Assembly: GCA_009841265.1 (NCBI GenBank)
Contig: VXMB01000009.1
Span: 603,911-667,910, forward strand
DNA: 64,000 bases
Source: Gemmatimonadota bacterium
Lineage (GTDB): Bacteria; JAAXHH01
Direction of reading: 5' to 3'
Shown: piece by piece, positions 8,628 to 15,751 of the stretch
Layout: every line of letters begins with the position of its first letter
Numbering within the stretch: position 1 is the first letter of the stretch
Notes under the pieces: model-generated
Seen by the model: only the letters and a program-made list of their open reading frames with translations
What the model was told of the DNA's origin: nothing
Database searches by the model: none
Position numbers and translations under genes: made by a program

Positions 8628-9386
8628 CTAGGGCAGATCGAACTTCTTCAGTTCGTCCCGTATTTCGGCGGCCCTTTCGAACTGCTCGTTCTCGACGGCC
8701 TCCGTCAATTCCGCCCTCAACTGGTCTTCCTCGGAACGGGGCTGTTGTTTTCGGATCTCCTCGGCCATGTCCCTTAAGACTTTCAGTTCCTGGCTTTCCT
8801 TGACCAGGTCGTCCCGGTCGTAGGAGCGAAAGAAAGTCTCAATTTCCTCTATGCCTTCTTCAATATGACCCAGGGCCTTGTCTATATCGCCCGAATCCGT
8901 GGCGATCAGGCTTCGCGCCCTGGTGCGGTGCATGATGACGAAGGGACGGTACTGCTCGAGGGACAGGCGGTCGTCGTCGTTCTCCGCATGGGTCCGAACG
9001 ATTTCCATGATCTGCAGGTTATGTTCGGCGTCCCGGCAGGCTTCATGATAGGATTCCAGTTCGAACATGCAGATGCGCCGGTAGTAATACTGCAGCGATT
9101 CCGTTTGCAGGTTCACGCAGTCCTCATGGGAGAGACTGAGTTGCGCGTCCGGCCCCTTATCCGCCTTCTTCTTCTCCAGTTTATCCAGAAAGTGATCCAG
9201 CAGGGAGGCCTTCCCGTGGGGTCTTTGTCCGTCCGGCCGGTTCGACCACTCCATCTGCAGGATGCCGAGGTCCACGCGCATCTGGATCCTCGTCCGGCCG
9301 TCCTCTCCCTTGAACTTGCGCACGATGAGCTTGTCGGGCCCCGTGTAGTCCCATTCATCGAGTAATCTGCTGATGTCTGGATTCAT
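8628..9386 (-). CDS. UvrB/UvrC motif-containing protein
   Basis: A 252-residue, strongly charged protein. Its C-terminal 40 residues form a UVR motif (EEDQLRAELTEAVENEQFERAAEIRDELKKF). The first 60 residues form a small beta-rich unit (KLIVRKFKGEDGRTRIQMRVDLGILQM); the middle is helical with TPR-like spacing (YYYRRICMFELESYHEACRDAEHNLQIM). This architecture is typical of FCB-group proteins called UvrB/UvrC motif-containing; function is unknown, and the motif usually mediates dimerisation or partner binding. Starts at an ATG; transcribed leftward together with the MFS gene. Confidence 0.75.
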   Translation of the reverse strand: MNPDISRLLDEWDYTGPDKLIVRKFKGEDGRTRIQMRVDLGILQMEWSNRPDGQRPHGKASLLDHFLDKLEKKKADKGPDAQLSLSHEDCVNLQTESLQYYYRRICMFELESYHEACRDAEHNLQIMEIVRTHAENDDDRLSLEQYRPFVIMHRTRARSLIATDSGDIDKALGHIEEGIEEIETFFRSYDRDDLVKESQELKVLRDMAEEIRKQQPRSEEDQLRAELTEAVENEQFERAAEIRDELKKFDLP

Positions 9387-9443
9387 GTGCCTGGCTCCCG
9401 TCTGTAGAATGTGAGGTGCCGAGGGAGGTGGATTCAGACCGAA

Positions 9444-10355
9444 TCAGAGTGCGCTGGTCAGCCTGGTCAGCCTGGTCAGCCCGGCCAGCCCGGACAACGC
9501 GCCGACCAGTGTCAGCAGTCCGATTCCCCAGCAATAGTACGAAAACCTGGACAGATTGCCGGCAACTACGATGCGAAGGAGCAGCTTGAGCGCGATGTAA
9601 CCGCTCACGGCCGCCGTGAGGGATCCCACCGCTACCGCGGACCATTGATCCGGGGGAATGCCGCCCGTATCTCCTGCCTGGACGACGACCGCTCCCAGTA
9701 TGGCGGGAACCGCCAATAGAAAAGAGTAACGCGCCGCCAGCCGCCGGTCAAGTCCCAACAGCAAGGCGATGGAAATGGTCGTGCCGGACCGTGAGATACC
9801 GGGAATCAGCGCCAGCGCCTGGCCCATGCCGATCAGCAGCGCATCGAACCAGTTCGTCCTGCTAAGGTCCCGGCCCGTGTTGCCCGCGTGGCCGGCCTGA
9901 GAAGACCCGCCAGGCCGTCCCGGTGGACCCGTCCGGCCCCGCTGGCCGGAGAAACGGGACAACCACAGTATGGTACCGGTGACCAGGAACGCGCAGCCGA
10001 CATAGGCCGGTGCGGAAAACAGGCGCACCAGCTCGTCCTTCCATCCCAGGCCGAAGACCGCGGCCGGAACCGTGCCCACGGCGAGCAGGAACAGGAGGCG
10101 AAGCGCGCCCCGGTCCTCATTGGCATGGCCCGTTGCCGCGCGCCAGGCACCCGAGACCAGCAAGGCGATATCCGATCGGAACACGATCAGGACGGCGATC
10201 AGCGTCCCGAGGTGAACCATGACGTCGAAGAGCAACTGGGTTTCACCCGGTCCGCCTGGTCCGCCTGGTCCGAACAGCCACTGGTACACCGCGAGATGGC
10301 CGGAACTGCTGATCGGCAGGAATTCCGTGACGCCCTGCAGGAATCCGAGAATCAA
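9444..10355 (-). CDS. uppP: Undecaprenyl-diphosphate phosphatase (UppP/BacA)
   Basis: Integral membrane enzyme that dephosphorylates undecaprenyl diphosphate, recycling the lipid carrier for peptidoglycan and surface polysaccharides. Both signatures are present: QGVTEFLPISSSGHL near the N terminus and PGISRSGTTIS in the second half. Compared with the family it carries a low-complexity Gly/Pro/Arg/Thr loop after the fourth helix (about residues 135-165), a GPGGPGGPG stretch near residue 30 and a repeat-encoded C-terminal tail. Start: TTG at 10355 is the only standard codon, but it removes the usual first six residues; an ATT at 10373 with GGGAG eight bases upstream gives PLHHALILGFLQG, a better match to relatives. 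Confidence 0.9.
   Translation of the reverse strand: MILGFLQGVTEFLPISSSGHLAVYQWLFGPGGPGGPGETQLLFDVMVHLGTLIAVLIVFRSDIALLVSGAWRAATGHANEDRGALRLLFLLAVGTVPAAVFGLGWKDELVRLFSAPAYVGCAFLVTGTILWLSRFSGQRGRTGPPGRPGGSSQAGHAGNTGRDLSRTNWFDALLIGMGQALALIPGISRSGTTISIALLLGLDRRLAARYSFLLAVPAILGAVVVQAGDTGGIPPDQWSAVAVGSLTAAVSGYIALKLLLRIVVAGNLSRFSYYCWGIGLLTLVGALSGLAGLTRLTRLTSAL
9454..9498 (+). repeat. 9-bp tandem repeat at the uppP 3' end
   Basis: Five 9-base units: CTGGTCAGC three times, then CCGGCCAGC and CCGGACAAC. It encodes the C-terminal tail of UppP (GLAGLTRLTRLTSAL read on the other strand). It belongs to the dispersed CCNGGYC-core repeats of this window. Confidence 0.9.
10246..10272 (+). repeat. 9-bp tandem repeat inside uppP
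   Basis: Three units (CCCGGTCCG, CCTGGTCCG, CCTGGTCCG) that encode the GPGGPGGPG segment in the first periplasmic or cytoplasmic loop of UppP. The core resembles the repeats at the gene's 3' end. Confidence 0.9.
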
Positions 10356-10429
10356 CGCGTGGTGAAGTGGAATGGGTCACGCTCCCGGGGCTGGCCTGCT
10401 CGAGAAGACCGACACGGGGCCATCCCCGC

Positions 10430-11689
10430 TCAGGAAGGCTGGCGCCTGGGTCTTCTCGAATATCGCCTGCGCGGCTTGCGGCCCTGTGTGCGCCCGCTTC
10501 CCGTTTCGGGTTGGTCCTTGGCCTTGGTCTCGGCCTTGGCCGGCGGCTGCTTCGGACTGGAGGCAAAACAGGATCTCACGGCCTGCCAGAACAGAATCAG
10601 GGGCAGGGACGGCAGCGCCGCATAGGCCTGGACCGGCGCGCGCATGAACCAGAGTCTGAAGACCACGAAGATCGCAAGACCGGCGATCAGCGCGATCCAG
10701 CCCAGGGCGATGGCCGAAGCGACGCCATTCAGGTACACGGCGAGGCCGAAGAACAGCAGTGCCGTGAGCAGCGTCGTGTTAAACGAGGGCATGAAGAGGT
10801 TGAAACCGCCGATCACCTGTGCCGCGCTGCGCCATTTCAGGCCATCCATGATCAGGGGCAGTCCGTCGGTGCGGGCGAGCTTCCACCTGGATTTCAGACG
10901 TTCGAACGTGGAGCGCACGGGTTTTAAGGACCGGGTACGGTCGTATACCCATGCCTGGTCGGTATACTGGATGACCACGTCGTGGCGTAGCAGCCTGGTT
11001 TGAAAACCCAGCACGTTGTCCAGCCGGGGCCTTTTCACGCCGTGTTTTTCTACCAGCCGCCGGGAGACGCACAGTCCGGTTCGATGGATACCTCCGGCCA
11101 GACGGAGATTCAACGGCCAGCTCGTAAGCCAGCTGGGCTTCAAGGCGCTTAGCAGCGCCCTGCTCGCCGTATTCCAGGTCCACTTTCTGCCCGTTACGCT
11201 GTAACCGGACTGGACGGCCAGTGCGCCCCGGGACAGCTTGTCGCTCATCACGGCCAGGAAGTTGGCGGATATCCTGGACCGGACGTCGAGGATGACGTAG
11301 GCGTCGTAGCGGTCTTTCACGGAAAGCCGTTCCAGCACGCCGTGGACCGCATCGTCCGCGTCGGCCCAGCGCTGCTTACCGGGTCCGTAGACGACCGCCC
11401 CCTTGCGCCGCGCGATGGTCGGCGTCTGATCCGTGCATTCAACCGGAGCGACGATCACGTCGAACATGCTCCGCGGATACTTGTTCCGGCGCAGATGTTC
11501 CACGGTCCTGCCGATCGTGCCTTCGTCGTTCCTCACCGGCACCACCAGGGCGAAGACGTGACGGGGAAAGATCAGCGGTACCTTGCCGCTTCCGCGGATC
11601 CGGCCGATGAAGCTCAACAGGAATCCATAGGCCACGAGAACAACCGATCCGGCCAGGACGACCGACTCGAGCAGCGAAAGGTACGTCAA
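10430..11689 (-). CDS. Membrane glycosyltransferase family 2 protein lacking catalytic acids
   Basis: A 419-residue protein with an N-terminal membrane helix (VVLAGSVVLVAYGFLLSFIG), a GT2 domain (FALVVPVRNDEGTIG, then LRRNKYPRSMFDVIVAPVECTDQT), two or three C-terminal membrane helices and a very basic tail (GRKPRRRYSRRPRRQ). It aligns with membrane GT2 proteins of the cellulose-synthase type, but the usual DADN reads DVRS (135-138), the TED acidic site reads LDNV (223-226), and the QxxRW box reads ERLKSRW (263-269). It is therefore probably a non-catalytic or altered relative. Start TTG with GGAG eight bases upstream. Sits between uppP and rmlB in the same orientation, suggesting a surface-polysaccharide role. 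Confidence 0.75.
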   Translation of the reverse strand: MTYLSLLESVVLAGSVVLVAYGFLLSFIGRIRGSGKVPLIFPRHVFALVVPVRNDEGTIGRTVEHLRRNKYPRSMFDVIVAPVECTDQTPTIARRKGAVVYGPGKQRWADADDAVHGVLERLSVKDRYDAYVILDVRSRISANFLAVMSDKLSRGALAVQSGYSVTGRKWTWNTASRALLSALKPSWLTSWPLNLRLAGGIHRTGLCVSRRLVEKHGVKRPRLDNVLGFQTRLLRHDVVIQYTDQAWVYDRTRSLKPVRSTFERLKSRWKLARTDGLPLIMDGLKWRSAAQVIGGFNLFMPSFNTTLLTALLFFGLAVYLNGVASAIALGWIALIAGLAIFVVFRLWFMRAPVQAYAALPSLPLILFWQAVRSCFASSPKQPPAKAETKAKDQPETGSGRTQGRKPRRRYSRRPRRQPS

Positions 11690-11737
11690 GTCTTACACTC
11701 CATGCGCGCGCTGGACCTCTTCAAGTTTGATATCGTT

Positions 11738-12751
11738 TCAAGCTTGGTATCGTTCATTGTACTGCTTTTTGTAATACGACCTGAAACCGCTTTCGTTCCG
11801 GATCTCCCGCCACCACTGCGGGTGGTCCACGTACCACTGCACCGTCCTCTCAAGCAGCGCGTCGAAGTCGAGCGACGGGCGCCATCCCAGGGCCTGGATG
11901 CGGCCGCAGTCCAGGGCGTACCGCAGATCATGCCCGCTCCGGTCCGGGACGAATTCGCGCAGGTCCGCAGGCCGGTCGAGGACTTCCAGGACACGGGCGG
12001 CCAGATCCCGGCCGTTGACTTCGCGGTTCGTGCCCACGTTGTACGCGTTCCCCGCCTCGCCGGACCTGAGCACCCGGTCGATGGCGGAACAGTGGTCTTC
12101 CACGTACAGGTAGCTGCGTACCGCGCTTCCGTCGCCGTACACCGGCAGCGGCTTGTACTCCAAGGCGTTCGTGATGAACAGCGGCAGGACCTTCTCCGGG
12201 TACTGATAGGGTCCGACGGTGTTCCCGCCCCGCGTGATCAGCACGGGCATGCCATAGGTGGTGAAGTAGGATTGGACGAGCAGATCCGCGGCCGCCTTGC
12301 TCGCGGCATAGGGACTGCGGGGCGCGAAGGCGTCGCTCTCCATCGAAAAACCCGCCGGTACGTGGCCGTACACCTCGTCGGTGGACACCTGCAGAAAGCG
12401 CTTCACTTCCACGCGCCGCGCCGCTTCGAGCAGGACGTAGACCCCGTTGTAATTAGTTTCGATGAAGGAGGATGGGTCGAGGATGGATCGATCGACATGG
12501 GATTCGGCCGCGAAGTTGACGACCGTGTCGACTCCGCGCATCGCATCGTCGACCGTGTCCCTGTCCCGGATATCCCCGTGAACGAACCGGAACCGGTCCG
12601 TACCCACGCAGTCGTCGATATTGGCCAGACTGCCGGCGTAGGTCAACGCATCGAGCACCACGACCTGCGTCTCGGGACGGTGTTTCAGTGCGTATCGAAC
12701 GAAGTTACTGCCGATGAACCCGGCTCCACCGGTAACCAGCATGGCATCCAT
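11738..12751 (-). CDS. rmlB: dTDP-glucose 4,6-dehydratase (RmlB)
   Basis: Extended SDR that makes dTDP-4-keto-6-deoxyglucose, the branch point to rhamnose and other deoxysugars. Visible features: NAD-binding GGAGFIG (8-14), NFAAESHVDRSI, the catalytic STDEVYG (T124, D125, E126), Y148-x-x-x-K152 in SPYAASK, and the RGGNTVGPYQYPEKV loop, where the more usual NNYGPYQ is altered. Length (337) is normal for RmlB. The C terminus ends WWREIRNESGFRSYYKKQY, typical of the family. No rmlA, rmlC or rmlD is nearby; it is followed by the GT2-like gene and preceded by the molybdopterin protein gene, all leftward. Confidence 0.9.
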   Translation of the reverse strand: MDAMLVTGGAGFIGSNFVRYALKHRPETQVVVLDALTYAGSLANIDDCVGTDRFRFVHGDIRDRDTVDDAMRGVDTVVNFAAESHVDRSILDPSSFIETNYNGVYVLLEAARRVEVKRFLQVSTDEVYGHVPAGFSMESDAFAPRSPYAASKAAADLLVQSYFTTYGMPVLITRGGNTVGPYQYPEKVLPLFITNALEYKPLPVYGDGSAVRSYLYVEDHCSAIDRVLRSGEAGNAYNVGTNREVNGRDLAARVLEVLDRPADLREFVPDRSGHDLRYALDCGRIQALGWRPSLDFDALLERTVQWYVDHPQWWREIRNESGFRSYYKKQYNERYQA

Positions 12752-12766
12752 AGAAAACCTGGCTCC

Positions 12767-13408
12767 TCAGGATTTGATCCGTCCATCGTCCGAATAGCCG
12801 CGGTTCTCCCAGTATCCCTTGTGGTTCTTGCGGGTGACTTCGATCCGGGTAATCCACTTGACCTGCTTGTATCCATACATGCCGGGCATGACCAGGCGCA
12901 CGGGCGAGCCATGTTTGGCCCACAGCGGCTCGTGGTTCATCTCGAGGGCCAGCATGCTGCTCTTCTTCATCGCCTCGCCCACGGGAACGCTGCTCTCATA
13001 TTCGTCCGCCCCGTAGAAAATGACGTCACGGGCCTCCGGATCCATGCCCGCCTTATTAAGCAGATCGCGCAGCCGCACGCCGACCCACCGGGCTCTTCCC
13101 TGGGCGCCGCCGACGCAACGCAGGATGCTCTCCTGCGTGACCTGCGGCCACTCTTGCAGTTCGTCGTACCGCAATGCAAATGGAGTCGAAACGGCGCCTT
13201 CAATCTCGAGCCGTTCTTTTTCGACGTCGATTTTCGGTGGAAAGGAGACAATGGCTACGGCGAAGAACCTGCGCAGGGGAGTCAGTTCCTCTTCGTCCTT
13301 TTCAACAGGTACAAACAGGGGGCCGGCTACGGAATGAAACGTGGGAAGCATGGCTCCGCCGGCAACGAGTCCGGCCGCGAGGGTCTCCAGGAAATGTCGG
13401 CGGTCCAT
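12767..13408 (-). CDS. Tat-exported molybdopterin-dependent oxidoreductase (sulfite oxidase-like fold)
   Basis: A 213-residue protein with a twin-arginine signal (D-R-R-H-F-L followed by a hydrophobic stretch, residues 3-20), so it should act outside the cytoplasm after cofactor insertion. The molybdopterin domain includes LRCVGGAQGRARWVGVRLRDLL, in which C98 is the presumed Mo ligand, and PVRLVMPGMYGYKQVKWI near the C terminus, as in MsrP and sulfite oxidases. It is shorter than MsrP. Substrate is not known; methionine sulfoxide reductase or sulfite-type oxidation are both open. No MsrQ-type heme partner is adjacent. A promoter-like element lies upstream at 13519-13547. Confidence 0.8.
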   Translation of the reverse strand: MDRRHFLETLAAGLVAGGAMLPTFHSVAGPLFVPVEKDEEELTPLRRFFAVAIVSFPPKIDVEKERLEIEGAVSTPFALRYDELQEWPQVTQESILRCVGGAQGRARWVGVRLRDLLNKAGMDPEARDVIFYGADEYESSVPVGEAMKKSSMLALEMNHEPLWAKHGSPVRLVMPGMYGYKQVKWITRIEVTRKNHKGYWENRGYSDDGRIKS

Positions 13409-13518
13409 AAACGGGTCCTGTCGGGATCGGGATGGGTCCGAGCCGGATGGGATTGTGCAGCCTGACTGCAGATACGGATACCGGATTCACCGCGGGTCCT
13501 ATCTCCGCGCCTGTCATA

Positions 13519-13547
13519 AGCTTACACACGTGTAGTACGTCTGTCAA
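13519..13547 (-). promoter_or_regulatory. Sigma-70-type promoter for the molybdopterin gene
   Basis: On the minus strand TTGACA (13547-13542) is followed after 17 bases by TAAGCT. The -35 box is perfect, the -10 box matches at three positions. The palindrome ACACGTGT lies within the spacer and could be an operator. Confidence 0.4.
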
Positions 13548-13609
13548 GGCATTTGGGGACAGTAACGGGGGAATGGATCGGCGTGAGAAACGCAAGGCAG
13601 CATCGGGGT

Positions 13610-13638
13610 TTGATAAATGGACGGCCAGGGATTAAAAT
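13610..13638 (+). promoter_or_regulatory. Sigma-70-type promoter for the SDR gene
   Basis: TTGATA, a 17-base spacer and TAAAAT, each box one mismatch from consensus. It lies about 95 bases upstream of the SDR start at 13735. Confidence 0.55.
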
Positions 13639-13734
13639 ACTAGAGAGGATCGGCAAGAAAAGAGCATGGTTCGGTGTATGCGGGTGACTTCGAGATACTA
13701 TATCCCGCGAAATCCTACGAGGAAGGACAGCAAC

Positions 13735-14481
13735 ATGTCGCTCGAAAACAAGACGGTCGTCATTACCGGCGCGGCGATGGGCATCGGACGGGCGGCGGCC
13801 CTGTGCTGTGCGGAGGCCGGGGGACGGACCGTCCTGGCCGATATCGAGGAAGCCGGGTTGAAGGAGACCTTCGGCGATATACACGCCGCGGGCGGCGAGG
13901 CTTCCTGCCAGGTGGTGGACGTTTCGGACGCCCGGCAGGTTGAGGCGCTGATGGCGGGCGCGGTCGAAGACTTCGGACGGATCGACGCGCTCATCAACTG
14001 CGCGGGCATCCTCGAGGGCGCCTTCGTGCCCGTGGACGAGCTGGACGAAGCAGTGTGGCAGCACGTGATGGACGTCAATCTGAAGGGGTCCTTTCTTACC
14101 TGCAAGTTCGCCGCGGCCGTAATGAAGGAACAGCAAAAGGGCGTCATCGTCCTGTTGTCCTCCGGCGCCGGCGTCCGGGGGGGCAGTTCATCGGTGGCTT
14201 ACGGGACCAGCAAGGGGGCCGTGCACGGGCAGGCGGTCATCCTCGAGAGCCAGCTTTCGCCGTTCGGCATACGCGTTCACGCGGTCTGTCCGGGAGGGAT
14301 CGCGACGCCCATGAAGCTAAGGAACATCGCCCAGGCGGCCGAATCCCAGGGCGGGTCGGTGGAAGAAGCGCTCAAGCAGGCGGATGCATACCTGGGCGAC
14401 GCCGAGGGCGTGGGCAGGATCCTGGCCTTCCTCGTATCCGACGAGGCCGACCACCTGCGCCAGACTGTCTTTACACGATAA
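13735..14481 (+). CDS. SDR family oxidoreductase
   Basis: A classical SDR of 248 residues from the ATG at 13735, chosen because GGAAGGA lies just upstream and the protein then begins SLENKTVVITGAAMGIG, the standard start. It has the cofactor loop TGAAMGIG, a NCAG variant (INCAGILEG), the catalytic Ser in LLSSGAG and Y-G-T-S-K. The Asp of VLADIEEAG suggests NAD(H) use. The C terminus ends DHLRQTVFTR, a form found in part of the family that lacks the usual VDGG tail. The substrate is unknown. It converges with galM and has its own promoter-like element. Confidence 0.85.
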   Translation: MSLENKTVVITGAAMGIGRAAALCCAEAGGRTVLADIEEAGLKETFGDIHAAGGEASCQVVDVSDARQVEALMAGAVEDFGRIDALINCAGILEGAFVPVDELDEAVWQHVMDVNLKGSFLTCKFAAAVMKEQQKGVIVLLSSGAGVRGGSSSVAYGTSKGAVHGQAVILESQLSPFGIRVHAVCPGGIATPMKLRNIAQAAESQGGSVEEALKQADAYLGDAEGVGRILAFLVSDEADHLRQTVFTR

Positions 14482-14502
14482 GCGCGAGCAGTGGTGGCCC
14501 GG

Positions 14503-15612
14503 TCATCGGTCCGGTGCCGCGGACGCAAAGGCGTAGCACACCTCGTGGTGGTATACGCCATCCGGTTGCAGGATGACCGACGGCCATCCAGGCGATCCCT
14601 GTCGGTTGACCGCATCCGGAAAGGCCTGTGTCTCCAGGCAGAAGCCGTGGTGCCTGCCATACACGGCGCCTTGCTTCCCGGTGAGTGCATCGGTCAGGTT
14701 GTTTCCCGTGTAGAACTGTACGCCCGGTTGATCGGTCCGGACCGCCATGGCCAGGCCCGAACGGCGGGAAGCTACCTGAGCGGCCGGCCTCACCCGCCCG
14801 CCCGCGTCGCGCAGGACGAAGTTGTGGTCGTAACCCCCTGGACCTCCCGTTCCGTCGGGCTCCTGCAGACCCGGCGAAGAAATCGCGTCCATCTCCGCGG
14901 CGATGGTCTTCGGTCCCGTGAAGTCGAAGGACGTGCCGGCGACCGGCCTGATTTCCCCCGTTGGAATGAGATGGCGGTCGACGGGCGTGTAGGCGTCGGC
15001 GAACAGCGTAACCTCGTGGTCCAGCACCGGTCCGGCGTGGTGCCCGTTCAGGTTCCAGTAGGAATGATTGGTCAGGTTCACCACCGTGGACCGGTCCGAC
15101 CGTGCCTCCATCGAAATCCGTAGTTCGTCGTCACCGGTCAGGGTGTAGGTAACCGTCGTTTCAACGGTGCCAGGATATCCTTCCTCCCCGTCCACGCTCG
15201 TATAGGTCATCGCGACGAAGGGTCCTTCTTCTCGCTGGCCGAAGTCTACCGGCTCCCAGACTTGCTTGTCGAATCCGCCCGGTCCCCCGTGGATGTGATT
15301 GGGTCCGGCCCCGTCGTTGATCGCCAGGTGGTAATCTCTTCCTTCCAGCGTGAACCTTCCGCCGGCGATCCGGTTGGCGCAGCGTCCGACCGTGGCGCCG
15401 AAGAACGGATGACCGCCCAGGTATTCCTCGAGCGTGTCGAATCCAAGTACCACATCCACGAGACGTCCTGCCGCGTCTGGGATCTCCAAGGACTGCAAAA
15501 TCGCGCCGTAATTAGTTACATGCGCGGCCGCACCGCTCGCCCCGTTCAACGTGTAGAGAAAAACGGGCCGGGACCGGAAAGCACCCCAGATGGTCTCTTC
15601 AACAGCACCCAT
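14503..15612 (-). CDS. galM: Galactose mutarotase (aldose 1-epimerase)
   Basis: Interconverts alpha and beta anomers of aldohexoses. The family blocks are clear: GRCANRIAGGRFTLEGRDYHLAINDGPNHIHGG-type region with the His pair, NLTNHSYWNLNG with the catalytic His, TSFDF, and LETQAFPDAVN near the C terminus with the catalytic Glu; a YDHNFVL block is also present. The start is set to the ATG at 15612, which follows GAGGAGG with an eight-base gap; a GTG ten codons earlier is less likely. Length 369 is slightly above the usual 340-350. It is a single leftward gene; galactose-pathway partners are not nearby. Confidence 0.9.
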   Translation of the reverse strand: MGAVEETIWGAFRSRPVFLYTLNGASGAAAHVTNYGAILQSLEIPDAAGRLVDVVLGFDTLEEYLGGHPFFGATVGRCANRIAGGRFTLEGRDYHLAINDGAGPNHIHGGPGGFDKQVWEPVDFGQREEGPFVAMTYTSVDGEEGYPGTVETTVTYTLTGDDELRISMEARSDRSTVVNLTNHSYWNLNGHHAGPVLDHEVTLFADAYTPVDRHLIPTGEIRPVAGTSFDFTGPKTIAAEMDAISSPGLQEPDGTGGPGGYDHNFVLRDAGGRVRPAAQVASRRSGLAMAVRTDQPGVQFYTGNNLTDALTGKQGAVYGRHHGFCLETQAFPDAVNRQGSPGWPSVILQPDGVYHHEVCYAFASAAPDR

Positions 15613-15751
15613 CGCACTTGCCTCCTCAAATCGAAAATACACGACAGCATAAGCTCGATCAATGAAATGTCAAGACGGTACGGGTCCGTGGATTCGAGAG
15701 ATGGTTCATCACTCCGACTGATATGAGTGAGGATCGCGGGTCGCCTGCGAA

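Larger units (their letters stand above)
13409..13734. other. Divergent intergenic region, 326 bp
   Basis: No gene is seen here. It contains two outward-facing promoter-like elements (listed separately), an 8-bp palindrome ACACGTGT at 13526-13533, and a relatively AT-rich centre. The first 100 bases next to the molybdopterin gene would be its leader. Confidence 0.6.
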
